A stretch of 51,314 bases of DNA, taken from assembly GCA_003427395.1 (NCBI GenBank), contig BFEA01000141.1:325298-376611 (forward strand), in the 5' to 3' direction. Position 1 is the first letter of the stretch. Every line of letters starts with the position of its first letter. Below, in pieces: positions 12,554 to 22,826 of the stretch. The notes beneath the pieces were generated by a model, which ran no database searches, was not told the DNA's origin, and worked only from the letters and a program-made list of their open reading frames with translations. This DNA comes from Chara braunii. Lineage: Eukaryota; Streptophyta; Charophyceae; Charales; Characeae. The translations under genes and the position numbers were made by a program.

Positions 12554-13332
12554 GTATATTCCCTCTCTCCTCCTTCTTCACGACATTCTCCTCCTTCGTC
12601 TGGCACTTCTCCTTCTCCCGCTTGCCGCCATCTGGCTGCTTTCACTGTGCACAGTCTCTCCCCTGCCCCCTGCTCGTCCGCTGGTTGCTTCCTGAGCTGA
12701 CCTCCTTCCCTCATTGCGCCCATCTTTCCCCATTGGCACTTTACCTTCTTCGACTCCTTGACGAGTGTTTTGTCATGTGTGTCTCCCTCCAGTCGCCTTT
12801 CTGCCTCGTGTCGTCTCCTTCTCTCCCCGTCCGTCATCTGTCCCGACCTGTCCGAATTGGCACCCGCCTTGATTCCGTGGTCACAAGCTCCCTCTCGCTC
12901 TTCACTGCGCCCTGACTTCCGCACCTTCACGAGCTTCGCGCTATGCTTGCTCACGCTCCTCTTTCGCTCGTGATGGCGCTCGATTTCAGCGAGCTCATCT
13001 TCCCCTCCTTCGTGCTTGCACCTCCTCCTTCTCGCTCACGTGCGCTACCTGTCCCTGTTTCGTGGTAGCCAACTCCACTTGGCTCTGCAGTAGTAACCCT
13101 CGATGCCCTGGTAGGGCCGATGGGATTTCGACCGGGTTGTAATCGAGTAGTAATAGTCCGACCGAATCTGCCCTTGATCGTAGGCTAGATTCGTCGGATT
13201 AACTCACCAATTTTTGTTTCATAAAAACGAAAAAGGACAAAAGGAAATAAAACAAACTTTAACAAAGTAATAAAGGTAAATAAAATAATATAATAAAAGA
13301 AAGAGAAAAAAAACGAAATCTAACTACTAACC

Positions 13333-13348
13333 TACCTGTGATACCAGC
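13333..13348 (-). other. Possible initiator tRNA-Met primer-binding site (imperfect)
   Basis: The minus strand reads TGGTATCACAGGTAGG, 13 of 16 positions matching the complement of the plant initiator tRNA-Met 3' end, beginning with the exact TGGTATCA. It lies immediately inside the TGTC boundary of the LTR-like repeat at 13349, where a primer site of a minus-strand element would be. The mismatches and the conflicting orientation of LTR homology keep this tentative. Confidence 0.4.
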
Positions 13349-14332
13349 TGTCATTCACGAGGCTCCCAAAAAAAACACAATCTAACCTCTACGATGGGCT
13401 ACAACTAACTAACTAAAAGCAACAACCTAGCTCAGTCGGTTAGGCACGCAAGTGGCATTCAGGAGGTCGTGGGTTCGAGCCCGGGTCGTCCGAAACCGGG
13501 TAAAACAAAAGTAGAGCTCCCTTTCAAAAGGAGCTAGCTCAAGGTCGGGTTGGGTGGACTCGATCCCTGTGTCTCCTGTTTAACAATCCACCTCGAAACC
13601 TATTGAGTTAGCTCCTACTTCGGTTTGAAGAGGAGCTGCTCAGGTCGATATTGAGTAGTGGGGCTCGGTTGGCCCTGTGGCCCGAGCCGATTTCTAAATA
13701 TGTGTGGTGCGTGTCCGCTTGCTGGTCTACGCGCCTGTTTGAGCGCTTGTCGGCTTGAGTGTGTGTGTGTCCCACAAGGCACTTAGTTGATTGGAAGGCT
13801 CGAAGGCCGGTACTTACCTGTAGCCATGACATTGAGGGTTGTGGCGAGGAAAACACTCAAGTGGCGGGGAAAAAAGCCCGAGATACTTCAGAGCAACGGA
13901 CAACACTCAAGTAGCAGGTAGGCCGGTACCACACCACGTAGAGGTAGATGCGTCCGGTACTCGGGGCCGAGCAGAAGAAGACAAAAGCTGGCATTTTTAG
14001 ACGCTCGGTACCGGTAGGTAGACAGGTACCAGTCCAAGTCTCAAGGTGTGTCATAGATCTACCCGACACAACATTAACCCAATCAACCCCTCGACCTTTT
14101 CGGTCGGAGGGTATTACTACCAATCCTAACCATCACAACGCGCATCATAACAACACGCGCACATACTCTCAAAATTTTCTCACCGATTTGTCCCGGCCTC
14201 GATGGTCGAGGAAATCGTTTCAAAGTGTCGCGCGAAAACGTGTACACTTTTAAGTTCAGACCGACTAACACGGCGGTCGGTGCGATTGCTGTGTCGAATG
14301 TAAAAACATGGTCAAATACCCTTGGTCCGACA
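13349..14332. repeat. LTR-like dispersed repeat, copy B (complete)
   Basis: Offset by exactly 13375 from copy A. It begins TGTCATTC and ends GTCCGACA, giving short inverted TGTC/GACA ends typical of LTRs. On the right it stops where a satellite repeat begins (14333), which supports the boundary. It contains a second set of A/B boxes (13428-13482) and the chromovirus-LTR-like block (about 13690-14030). Copies A and B may be the two LTRs of one element with a 12.4 kb interior lacking pol, or two separate insertions. Confidence 0.7.
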
Positions 14333-15052
14333 ACGATTTACTCCCAAGTGAAAAGATGGAGAAAAGATGGAGAAAAGTAGAAAGTGGGAAAATTGACAAA
14401 GCAAGAGTATGTGATGACAACAACACTAGAATGAGCAAGAACTAGAGTCGCGATTTACTCCCAAGTGAAAAGATGGACAAAAGATGGAGAAAGAGTGAGT
14501 GAAACTCACTTTCATGCATGGAAACTCAAAAGAACAAAGTGGCGAAATACATTGGAGTGGGAAAATTGACAAAGCATGAGCAAGTGATGATAACAACACT
14601 AGAATGAGCAAGAACTAGAGTCGTGATTTACTCTAAGTGAAAAGATGGATAAAAGATGGATAAAAAATGAAGAAAGAGTGAGTGAAACTCACGCTCAAGC
14701 ATGAAAACTCGAAGTAGAAAGTAGCGAAATACATTGGAGTGGGAAAATGGACAAAGCACGTGTATGTGATGACAATAATACTAGAATAAGCAAGAACAAG
14801 AGTCGCAATTTACTCCCAAGTGAAAACATGGATAAAAGATGGAGAAAGAGTGAGTGAAACTCACTCTCATACATGGAAACCGAAAGTACAATGTGGCGAA
14901 ATACACTGGAGTGGGAAAATGGACAAAGCATGAGCAAGTGATGAAAACAACACTAGAATGAGTAAAAATTTCAGGCGCAATTTACTCCCAAATGAAAAGA
15001 TTGACAAAAGATGGAGAAAGAGTGAGTGAAAGTAAATCTCATGCATGAAAAC
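14333..15052. repeat. Satellite-like tandem repeat, about 173-179 bp unit, left part
   Basis: Units start with CGATTTACTCCCAAGTG or variants at about 14333, 14452, 14624, 14803 and 14976, giving periods near 172-179 bp after a first, internally shortened unit. Each unit contains GTGGCGAAATACATTGGAGT and CAACACTAGAATGAGCAAG. Frames of 60-80 residues on the minus strand follow the repeat period and are not taken as genes. The array continues at 16042 after a transposon insertion. Confidence 0.85.
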
Positions 15053-15171
15053 CATACTTGCGACGCACTTGAGCACTACGTCGTTCGGTGCACGTGCGCC
15101 ATGCGCCGTACGCAAATTGGTAATACGTTCAATTTTTTTTTATTTTTTATTTTTAGGATGTGTGTAACATA

Positions 15172-15247
<76 letters not shown>

Positions 15248-16041
15248 AAAAACTCCCCTAGGGCCCATGCAGGTTATTTGAAGGGTCCTCGTAGCAACGT
15301 AGCAAGGACCCTCCACCAAAATCGAGGCAGGCAGTGAATACGAAGTGGAGCACGAACTGGCTGAATATATATTATATACTCAGGATTCGTATTCAGGCCT
15401 GTGTTTCAACAGTTATAGGTTGCTCACTTCGCTAGGCCCTGTTGGTCTCTGCACGTGATTCTCAAGGCTTGGCTACAATACTCACCAATGTGCAGAATTT
15501 GCATGTGCCGAGAAGAGGCCCTTAGGGCCACTGCTTGTATTCATAAGAAATGAAAAAGGAGAAAACAAAGGAAAACGAGAAAACAAAAAAAAAAAACAAG
15601 AAAACAAAAGAAAAACGAGAAAACAAAAGAAAAACAAAACAACAAAGAAACAATAACCCATAATTGTAATGCACATACCTCAATTTAAATCCAGACCATA
15701 TATTCTTGGCTCACGCAGACAAACTGGAAGTCTAATGTCCATCTCTGCTCCACGATGCATCCTTGCTAATTTGCAGGGGCCTTTCGGAAATGAGACTGAA
15801 CACAATTAGAATATGCACACCCACACCCACACACATGTGCTCACAGTGTTGGGGTATGAGGTGACCCTAACTTTTTTCCCTCTTGCAATTTGATTTTAGG
15901 AAGTGAGGGGCATGTTTGACCACCCCACCTTGTCCTTTTTTTTTTTTTTTTATGTGTCGCATTACATGCTTGCACGTGAATGCGCGTGCGCTCTGTGCCG
16001 CATGTGTCGCGACCTCGCGCACGGGATGCACCGCAAGTATG
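15053..16041. mobile_element. Non-autonomous inverted-repeat DNA transposon (989 bp)
   Basis: The element begins CATACTTGCGACGCA and ends with the inverse TGCACCGCAAGTATG: ten perfect terminal bases, then a few mismatches. It is flanked by ATGAAAAC (15045-15052) and ATGGAAAC (16042-16049), an 8-bp target duplication with one mismatch. Removing it restores an uninterrupted satellite unit. No transposase frame is present. An 8-bp duplication fits hAT or P superfamilies; the terminal bases are not diagnostic. It contains an AG microsatellite (about 15172-15246) and an A-rich tract (15540-15650). Confidence 0.75.
15172..15246. repeat. AG microsatellite
   Basis: About 37 uninterrupted AG dinucleotides, inside the 989-bp transposon. 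Confidence 0.95.
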
Positions 16042-16159
16042 ATGGAAACTCAAAGTGCAAAGTGGCGAAATACATTGGAGTGGGAAAATGAACAAAGCAC
16101 GAGCAAGTGATGACAACAACACTAGAATGAACAAGAACTAGAGTTGCGATTTACTCCCA
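16042..16159. repeat. Satellite-like repeat, right part
   Basis: This continues the unit from the transposon insertion point through the usual unit end to a new unit start (GCGATTTACTCCCA), where a retrotransposon LTR begins. Confidence 0.85.
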
Positions 16160-17442
16160 TGTTATTACCCTGGCCAATTTCGAGATACACATCCACTGAG
16201 AAGTACAATGCCATCCAATTGCAGAAGGAAATGAATGAACTTGAGAGGACAGAGAGGAGTAGAAGAAGAAGAAGAAATGAGAAAGAAGAAGAAGAAGGTG
16301 TAAACCAGCAAAGATGATGACAAGGCTCTTCTTCTTCGCCCAACAATCTCCTCCTCCTTATCTCCCCGTTCTCTTATTCATACAAGAAATAATAATACAA
16401 TGTTGAATGACTGGTCCAGAATCATGTCTGAGTCCCTCTTCTACTGCAGGTATCACTCAAGGTCCACCATAGCCATGGCCGCCCCTCCCACACTTCACTC
16501 TCATAGGCCGAGGCTATGGCGGACTACTAGGCCTTGCTCCGATGCCCAAAGGACAACACAAAGCAACTATGGCTGCTCGGACTCAGGCCACCATGCCCAA
16601 CCCTGCCCTGAAGCTTCTTGGTGTGGCTCTCCCCGGCTGGGGACTCCTTGCTGCAGCGCCCACCAAGGTGATGAAGATGGCTGCCACCATAGTCAGGTAA
16701 GTACCCCTGGCGCTCCTCCCCCTTCCTCCTTCCTTCTTCCTTCTTCCTCCCTCTTGTCCTCCTTCTTCCTCCCCAGCAGCGCAGCTCCAGCCCAGCGCTG
16801 CTCCCTCCAGCGCTTCACCAGTGTGTCGCCAAACTTGCACACCGAAAAAGAGGCCGGGCCTTCCGCCCGGCCGGAAGATATAGTAGCCTGCTTTGCCTCT
16901 TGGGCGGTGACTTCCAGGCCGCTGGCCTTCCCAAGCAACCGGTACCTCTTCCTCCTTTGGACGGAACATCATTGCAGACTCTGATATTGCCCCTACAGGC
17001 CCTAGACTCAGAGTGGTACCCGCTAGACCTAGCCTACACTACCGGCCTCTTAAAATGCCACTTTTGTCTTCTTCTGCTCGGCCTCCGGTACCTGCATATT
17101 TACCCCCCTGCCGGGTGCGGTACCGGCCTACCCGCTACTTGAGTGCTTTTCCCCTGCTGCAACCCTTCGAAGCCACGGCCACAAGTAAGTACGGACCCTG
17201 AGGGCCCAACGGACGAACAAGTGCCCTGGCGGGCTACACACACACACACTCATACCAACCAGCACTCAGACAGGCACGGTCACACACGCAAGCCAACCAG
17301 CACTCGGACAGACATGCAGTCCAGCAAGCACACATACACACAGACTTAGCAGGCGGGGAACTCGGTAGGGCATTCAGTCTATTATGAGCAAAACTCATAA
17401 ATCAACTGTGTGTTTCAGTCCGTGTTTGGATGGGTTATCACA
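16160..17442 (-). mobile_element. Chromovirus 3' LTR (minus strand)
   Basis: Read on the minus strand it starts TGTGATAACCC and ends ..GGTAATAACA, TG..CA ends, 1283 bp. It is similar along its length to the LTR at 39214-40570, including the blocks GGTACTTACTTGTGGCCGTG, GGCCGAGCAGAAGAAGACAA and AAGTCACCGCCCA. It abuts the satellite on the left and a polypurine tract plus pol on the right. It carries CT/TTC-rich tracts at its outer part, as the other copy does. Confidence 0.85.
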
Positions 17443-17444
17443 CT

Positions 17445-17459
17445 ACCCCCCCCTCAAGA
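17445..17459 (-). other. Polypurine tract
   Basis: The minus strand reads TCTTGAGGGGGGGGT just inside the LTR. This is the expected plus-strand primer for reverse transcription. The equivalent tract in the plus-strand copy is at 47061-47073. Confidence 0.75.
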
Positions 17460-17483
17460 GCGAGGTCCCTTCGAGCGAGTAAC

Positions 17484-19220
17484 TCATTCTGAGTCCTCGG
17501 CAAACGCATCATAGGCGAGCAAGGCAAAGAGATTCCTGGAATACTCTGTTGCAGAGAGCCTTGCTGAGATCTTCGGTGTGGCGTTAGCGGCGATCTGTCG
17601 TTCGTAAGCTTTAACAACGCGCGGTGCGCTGCGTAGCAGTTCCTGTTTGGAGATCCAGTAGAGATCATCTAACGGGTGAGACATGAAATGAACCTGGTAC
17701 TGTCTGTTTCTCCCTTTACCTACATGCTGTTTGATTCTATATATCCATGCCCGCCCTTGATTGCGCGAGGGATCATATCTTCGCGGTAATCGAATGTCTC
17801 GGCATCACGATGGAGATTCAGTTTAGATGCATGAAACACGGGATATGTGCGCAGGTGAGCTGGCACGTCAACAACGTACGAAGGACCAAAGTGATCTTCC
17901 CCAATTACATCCAGAACCTCCCAAGGCCCGTAGTAGAGTGGGAGGAGTTTGCGTGAGACTCCCTCCTCCTCTGAGAATTCAGACATCTTCACCCAGACAT
18001 AGCTTCCTACCTGAATCTCCGATGGTTTGCGCTTTTTGTTCGCATGGTGGATCATGGCATGCAGTCGCTTGGTCATAGCTGCAACAACAACTTTGAGCAA
18101 GCGATCGTACTTAGCCCTGAAGTCGGGCCTGCCGGGTGTTAAACCAGCTGGCTGCTCCGGGAATAAGTAGGAGAGCGGATTACGTATCTGCCACCCGTAG
18201 TGCAGCCTGTTAGGTGTCGTGGCGGTGGCAGAATGGACGGAGTTGTTATACAACCCCTTGACAGAATACAGCTCCTCGTCCCATGTTTCCTGATCCGGAA
18301 TAATCAATGCACGGAGAAGTTGGAATACAGTCTGGTTGATCTCCTCAGCCAAACCGTTGGCTTCGGGGTGTCGGCCAGATGTCATGCACAGTTTGATTCC
18401 TAGGTGGGACGTGAAGTCCTTCCATTCAGTGCTAATGAAACGCGGATCCCGATCGCTCACAAGAGTCTTCGGGGTTCCGAATTGCAGCAGGTATTTCTGC
18501 TGGAATTTGCGAATCACTAAATCTGTTAGGGCGTGAGGCGGTAAAGGAATCAGATTAAGAAACTTTGAAAATCGGTCAACAATCACCATGACTTGTGAAA
18601 ACCCGTTCTTGCTTACCTTACCTATGTCAGTGAAATCAATGGAGACAGACTCCCCGGGACCATCAGGAATGGGTAGGGGTGTGAGTAGCTCCATGGGCTT
18701 TTGTCTGCATGGTTTGATTCGTTGACATACTTGACATTCAACTTTAAATTTCTCAGCAGTCCCTTTCATGCCAGGCCAATCAAACTGTCTCAGCAAATTA
18801 GCGTACGTTTTTGCCATGCCGAAGTGCCCGCTCCGACCATGAGCCAAGTCCAGAAAGTGTGTGCGGAGAGGCTCATGGTTGGGTACACACAAATGGTCAT
18901 GGTTCCCGTATCGGCGAAAAATCAGTCCTCCATACTCGTGGAAATCAGGCTAACTACTAGGATCAGCTCGCAGCTGCTCAAGGATGGAACTAAGTTCCGG
19001 ATCCTTGGCTGTCTGCTCTACGAGCTCCTCCTTCAGTTTCTTCCGGAGGTCGTAGGATTTCACAAGGCAAGTCATGTACTCAGGGTGGCGAGACAATGCA
19101 TCAGCGACTCGATTGTAACAACCCTTTTTGTGTCTAAGTTCAAAGTCGAAGATGTCAATCTCATGGAACCAGCGAAGTAAGGTAGGGGACAAAGTAGTTT
19201 GCTGTTTGATCCACTTCAAA
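17484..19220 (-). pseudogene. pol: Chromovirus pol remnant: end of RNase H, integrase, chromodomain
   Basis: This is the C-terminal part of a Ty3/gypsy polyprotein. It starts at about 19220 within the RNase H tail (RVADALSRH motif). It continues through the integrase zinc finger (HGRSGHFG .. CQVCQR) and the integrase core with all three acidic residues visible (VSIDFTD, VSDRDPRF, NGLAEEINQ). It ends in a chromodomain-like tail (QYQVHF, then LDDLYWISKQELL). Breaks seen: an in-frame TAG at 18950-18952 where the relative has Gln, and a frameshift near 17742 before the chromodomain. Everything upstream (gag, protease, reverse transcriptase, 5' LTR) is missing, so this is a 5'-truncated copy. The protein is about two-thirds identical by eye to the copy at 45-47 kb. 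Integrase would insert the cDNA; the chromodomain would direct it to marked chromatin. Confidence 0.9.
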
Positions 19221-19266
19221 GGGGGAGCTAGAAGAAGAAATGATCAATGAACAGTTTCAGTGTTCT

Positions 19267-19417
19267 CGTCACTGTGATGCTGTATTGGGATGAAGCTTGC
19301 TTTGCGGATGACCTTCGTTCATGTGATCTTCGAGTTACTCAGCGATATACCTTTACATTTTGGCTCATGGGCAATGTTCTTTCATGGGGACAGATTATAG
19401 CAAACGAGTGCGTGCGT

Positions 19418-19514
<97 letters not shown>

Positions 19515-19618
19515 AGAGAGAGAGAGAGAGTGAATGAGAATCTGATGTTGTATTCGGGGGAAGCTCGCTTTGTTGATGACCTTCGTCAATGTGATCTTTG
19601 AGCCGCTCAGCAATAAAG
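19267..19618. repeat. Direct duplication of about 75 bp flanking a CT array
   Basis: The blocks 19267-19345 and 19541-19618 share GATGACCTTCGT, AATGTGATCTT/CATGTGATCTT and the CTCAGC(A/G)ATA end. Between them lies the CT microsatellite. They may be two units of a longer tandem repeat. No gene is evident from 19221 to 20443. Confidence 0.6.
19418..19533. repeat. CT microsatellite ending in a short inverted AG run
   Basis: About 90 bp of CT repeats are followed by CTCTCTAGAGAGAGAGAGAG, so the 3' end can fold back on the array. Confidence 0.95.
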
Positions 19619-20443
19619 CTTTATTTATCGCCTTGACAACTTCGTTCTTGAGTGGAAGGAAACTTCAGTGCCAGGTGGCTCGTGTACCATTTTAGGTGTG
19701 CACCTATGAGTCTATCTCATGCTTTTGTACGAGTGTCTTTGATAAAGCAGCTGACTGGATCTTCCCTGTTGTTTGTTATTCGTGTGGGATCTCGAATGCT
19801 CCTTCCCATCAACCGGCTAGCGTATTCACTGGGCAGCTGACCAGATGTGAACAAACCTGTAGCAATTGGTCGGAGTTCCGAACTGCGGGGACAACAGTTA
19901 CTCACTGTATGCTTTCGTGTGGGCGTTCTCCATCAACCCTCAAGGCTATTCCTGCTATGTGCACCCTCACAGTGGTTCCTGAAAAAAGCCAAAAGAAAGA
20001 ACTACACCGAAAACTGGAAAGAAAATAGTTTCAGTGTGCTTCATGCTGTTTACTCCTTTCTTCATTTGTTCCGCAAAGTGTGCTCTTCTTCTTGTCAATT
20101 GATAGATATGTGACAGTATATTGCATACATGAAAGAGGCTTTGCAGATAACTAAGTGTAGGACTATGTTGCAGAGTCCGACTTAATGAGATACATTGCGC
20201 AGTTGCCAATTCTTATATCCACGTCTGAAAATTACCTTACCTTGTTAGTGGGCCCCCACCGCCCCCCAACTCTCTCTCTCTCTCTCAACCCCCCTGTTTC
20301 CCCCTCACACCCGCATCCCAATGTGTGGGTGTATGTTTGTGTTTGCAAGTGCATGCTCACACAAGTGTTCTGGGGCAATTGTTTGCTAGACTTCATAAAT
20401 CTATAATGTTACACTTATATGGAACTCTGGTCTGGTGCATCAG

Positions 20444-20618
20444 GTTGGACATCTACGTCCCCAATGAATCGGCAAACGGCGACCTGCTGCCAACTGTTGT
20501 CTTTGTGCATGGAGGAGTGTGGGCAAGTGGTGAAAAATGGCAGTATTCACCCATAGGAGTCCGCTTGGCAAAAGAAGGCACTGTGGCAGTGCTTGTTCAG
20601 TATACACTCTTTCCAGAG
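20444..20618 (+). CDS. Internal exon of an alpha/beta hydrolase gene (isoprenylcysteine methylesterase-like)
   Basis: A single open exon is bounded by a splice acceptor (..CATCAG at 20443) and a donor (GAG|GTATGC at 20619). Its protein reads RLDIYVP, a short linker, then PTVVFVHGGVWASGEKW and ends near YTLFPE. The HGG motif after a buried beta strand is the oxyanion-hole signature of the alpha/beta-hydrolase-3/BD-FAE group. The RLD(I/L)Y(V/L)P start and the exon's end after the next strand resemble plant isoprenylcysteine alpha-carbonyl methylesterases, membrane-associated enzymes that remove the methyl ester from prenylated C-termini. The catalytic Ser, Asp and His would lie in later exons, which I could not find; introns loaded with transposons would explain that. 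It could also be a detached exon fragment. Family call fairly sure, exact enzyme less so. Confidence 0.65.
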
Positions 20619-22812
20619 GTATGCGAGGATCTGAAAAATGATGAGCATCGCTTCAAGTTGGGTATAGTGCCAGTGTGGGGCTTCTAGGAGGGAAGGGATA
20701 TATTGCTGGATGTGGGAGGAAGGTTTTCTTGACAATATGTGCATGCATATCTCCTTGTTGTGCCATTGTTTTGGAAATTGATAATTGGCCCACAGTTTCT
20801 CAAAAAGAACTCGGTGAGTTTACATCACTACGGCTTGGGTTTCAGACCCCTAAGAAGAGCTCATGTCTTTCCCCATTCAGGAACCTAAACATTGGAGCAA
20901 ACCACATCCCAGAGGAAGCAGGCAGAATATAGAGAGGGCAGGAAACTGGACAAATAAACCAAGCACTGCCAGTGGGTCTGTAACCCCCCCCTTGAAATCT
21001 CACACCCCTGCAATGAATTGCAATTGCTCACGCGGGCTGTACACTAAGTTTGTCTGTTGTTTCTCTATTCTGAGCACTTCGGGACTTGATCCCGTGACCT
21101 ACAGTTCATATGTGTTGCTTACTAGCTTTGAGTCCTACTGGGCTTGATCCGTGAACCTGTCGCTGGTAGTCTCTATTTGGCAGTCTTAGACCCTTCAGGT
21201 CTTGCTGTTTTGTCCTTTTCTGCTCTTTTGGAAACTGGTAGGCCCATAGGTCTCGCGTTTGTGTGTCCTAGTCTCGGGTCCCTGTAGTCTAGATTTCCAT
21301 CCAGATGGATGTAGGCAGATCTTGACTGTTTGGCCGTAGATGTTTGCTGTTTCGACGGTCAGATAGGTTCGTAGGTGACTGCTGTGTTGTAGGTCTAGGG
21401 AAGTAGGGTAGAAGTAGGGAGAGGCCGACAAATTCGGGCCTCTTTTCTCATTTTTTTTTGGAGTGGCGACGAGAGTTACAGAGCTGGGCTATTTCCAGCG
21501 CTCGTTCGTCTCCCTTTTCGAAGGGGAACTTGGGCAGCCATAGCTGGGGTGCCCTGCTGCTCGAGGAGGCAGCGCCTCTAAGAGGTCTCCCAGGTGCTGA
21601 TTCTACTACCATCATGCTGCTGTTTGTGGGGTGGAAGAACAACCGCTTTCTTCCTTGAGCGGGTTGCTTGTTGCTAGTTGCTGTCATACCAGGGCAGCCA
21701 TCATCTTCTTCATTGAGGCTCACCTTCTTCTTCACGGTGGTTTGCTGCGCTGCGACTTGGTATCTGGCTCATGCCAGATCAGCGCCTGTACTTACAGGGT
21801 CGGGGCATGATGAGATGCTGTTTTCAACAGTGGGCTATCATTGGAGGCTGGGGGTCCTAGGGAGAAGAGGAAGTTTCAGTGAACTTCATTGAAGTGCGAG
21901 GCCAGTGCCTCTATGAGCCCCATAAGGCCCCATTTTGCAGCCCGTCGGCCGCCCTAAGTGAAGGCAGGCTCGACGAGGCCCTCAGGGCCCTTTTCTGGCC
22001 ACCACGCAACTCAGGGAAATTCAGGCAGTTGCGCAGCGCCAGTTGGTTGAGTGAACCCAAGTCCTGGGCCGCCTGTGTGAATGTATGTGAGGCAGGCCCT
22101 GGGCTGGATACGGGTACCGGGCCAAATACAGGCCGAAGGCAGCTGGGCACATGCAACCACTCCAGGCCCAAGGCCTGCTCTCGTCGTGCTGGGCCTCAGG
22201 CTACCGGGGCCTACTGGAAGCTTCCTGGGACTGGACGCAGGCAGGCCACTTCGATATAGGGAAGGGCCTGCCTCCCCATTCGGCATTTGGGTGCTGGCTG
22301 CATGCTGCGCAAGCGCTGCTTCACTATTTTCTGGCTGGCGCCTACGCTCTCACGGGCGAGCAGGGAAGGAGCACGCAGCCATAGCCGAGCTGCGCTGCTG
22401 TAAGCTGGGTGAAGCGCAGGGTGGTCCTTGGGTGCTAGTGGCATCTGTGAGTTGGGGACGAGGTTGTGAGTGAAGCGCGAGACATACCTGGTGCTGGAAG
22501 CGAGCGACATTGGTCGCCGTATGCTCGTACTTCGGGAATGCTGTTGATGTCATCTTTCGGCTTCGTAGTATAGGCTAGATAGGATCTGCCACATGTAGTC
22601 TGGGCACCGAGCGCCAGATAGGATATCAACTCTGGTTCTTCGTTGATGATGATGGGACTATTTCAGCATTGTCAATTATGAACTCTTGGTGTGTTCTTAT
22701 TTGGTGAATCTCGTGATGCAATTCTGCTGTTGGTTTGAGGTCAAGACTATCTGGACTCATATGTATGATGCTGTTTGATTGCTGAAGTTCGCTATTGCTC
22801 ATCTTCCTTGCA
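20619..22812. other. No gene seen; right part may be an LTR
   Basis: Frames here lack domains. From about 21450 the sequence is GC-richer and carries GCCATAGC motifs, as do the chromovirus LTRs. It ends ..CCTTGCA four bases before a tRNA-Met-type primer site, so the right part is a candidate 5' LTR whose start I cannot place. It could also be intron of the hydrolase gene that an element inserted into. Confidence 0.4.
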
Positions 22813-22815
22813 ATT

Positions 22816-22826
22816 TGGTATCGGAG
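22816..22826 (+). other. Initiator tRNA-Met-type primer-binding site
   Basis: TGGTATCGGAG here equals the first 11 bases of the primer site of the intact chromovirus at 40573. Beyond it the match ends (TTGTGG instead of CGGAC). A gag-like frame follows 1257 bp downstream, close to the 1337 bp leader of the other element. Confidence 0.5.

Noticed and set aside
12276-12954. Long overlapping frames on both strands (up to 208 residues)
   Set aside because: They run through a TTC/T microsatellite and encode poly-Lys/Glu/Arg or poly-Phe/Leu; low complexity only.
14426-15115. Three similar 60-80-residue minus-strand frames, possibly a repeated small secreted protein
   Set aside because: They repeat with the satellite period and change frame with unit length; no start-site or codon signal.
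21879-22473. Overlapping GC-rich frames of about 90-130 residues
   Set aside because: Several frames on both strands are open because of composition; no domain, probable LTR.
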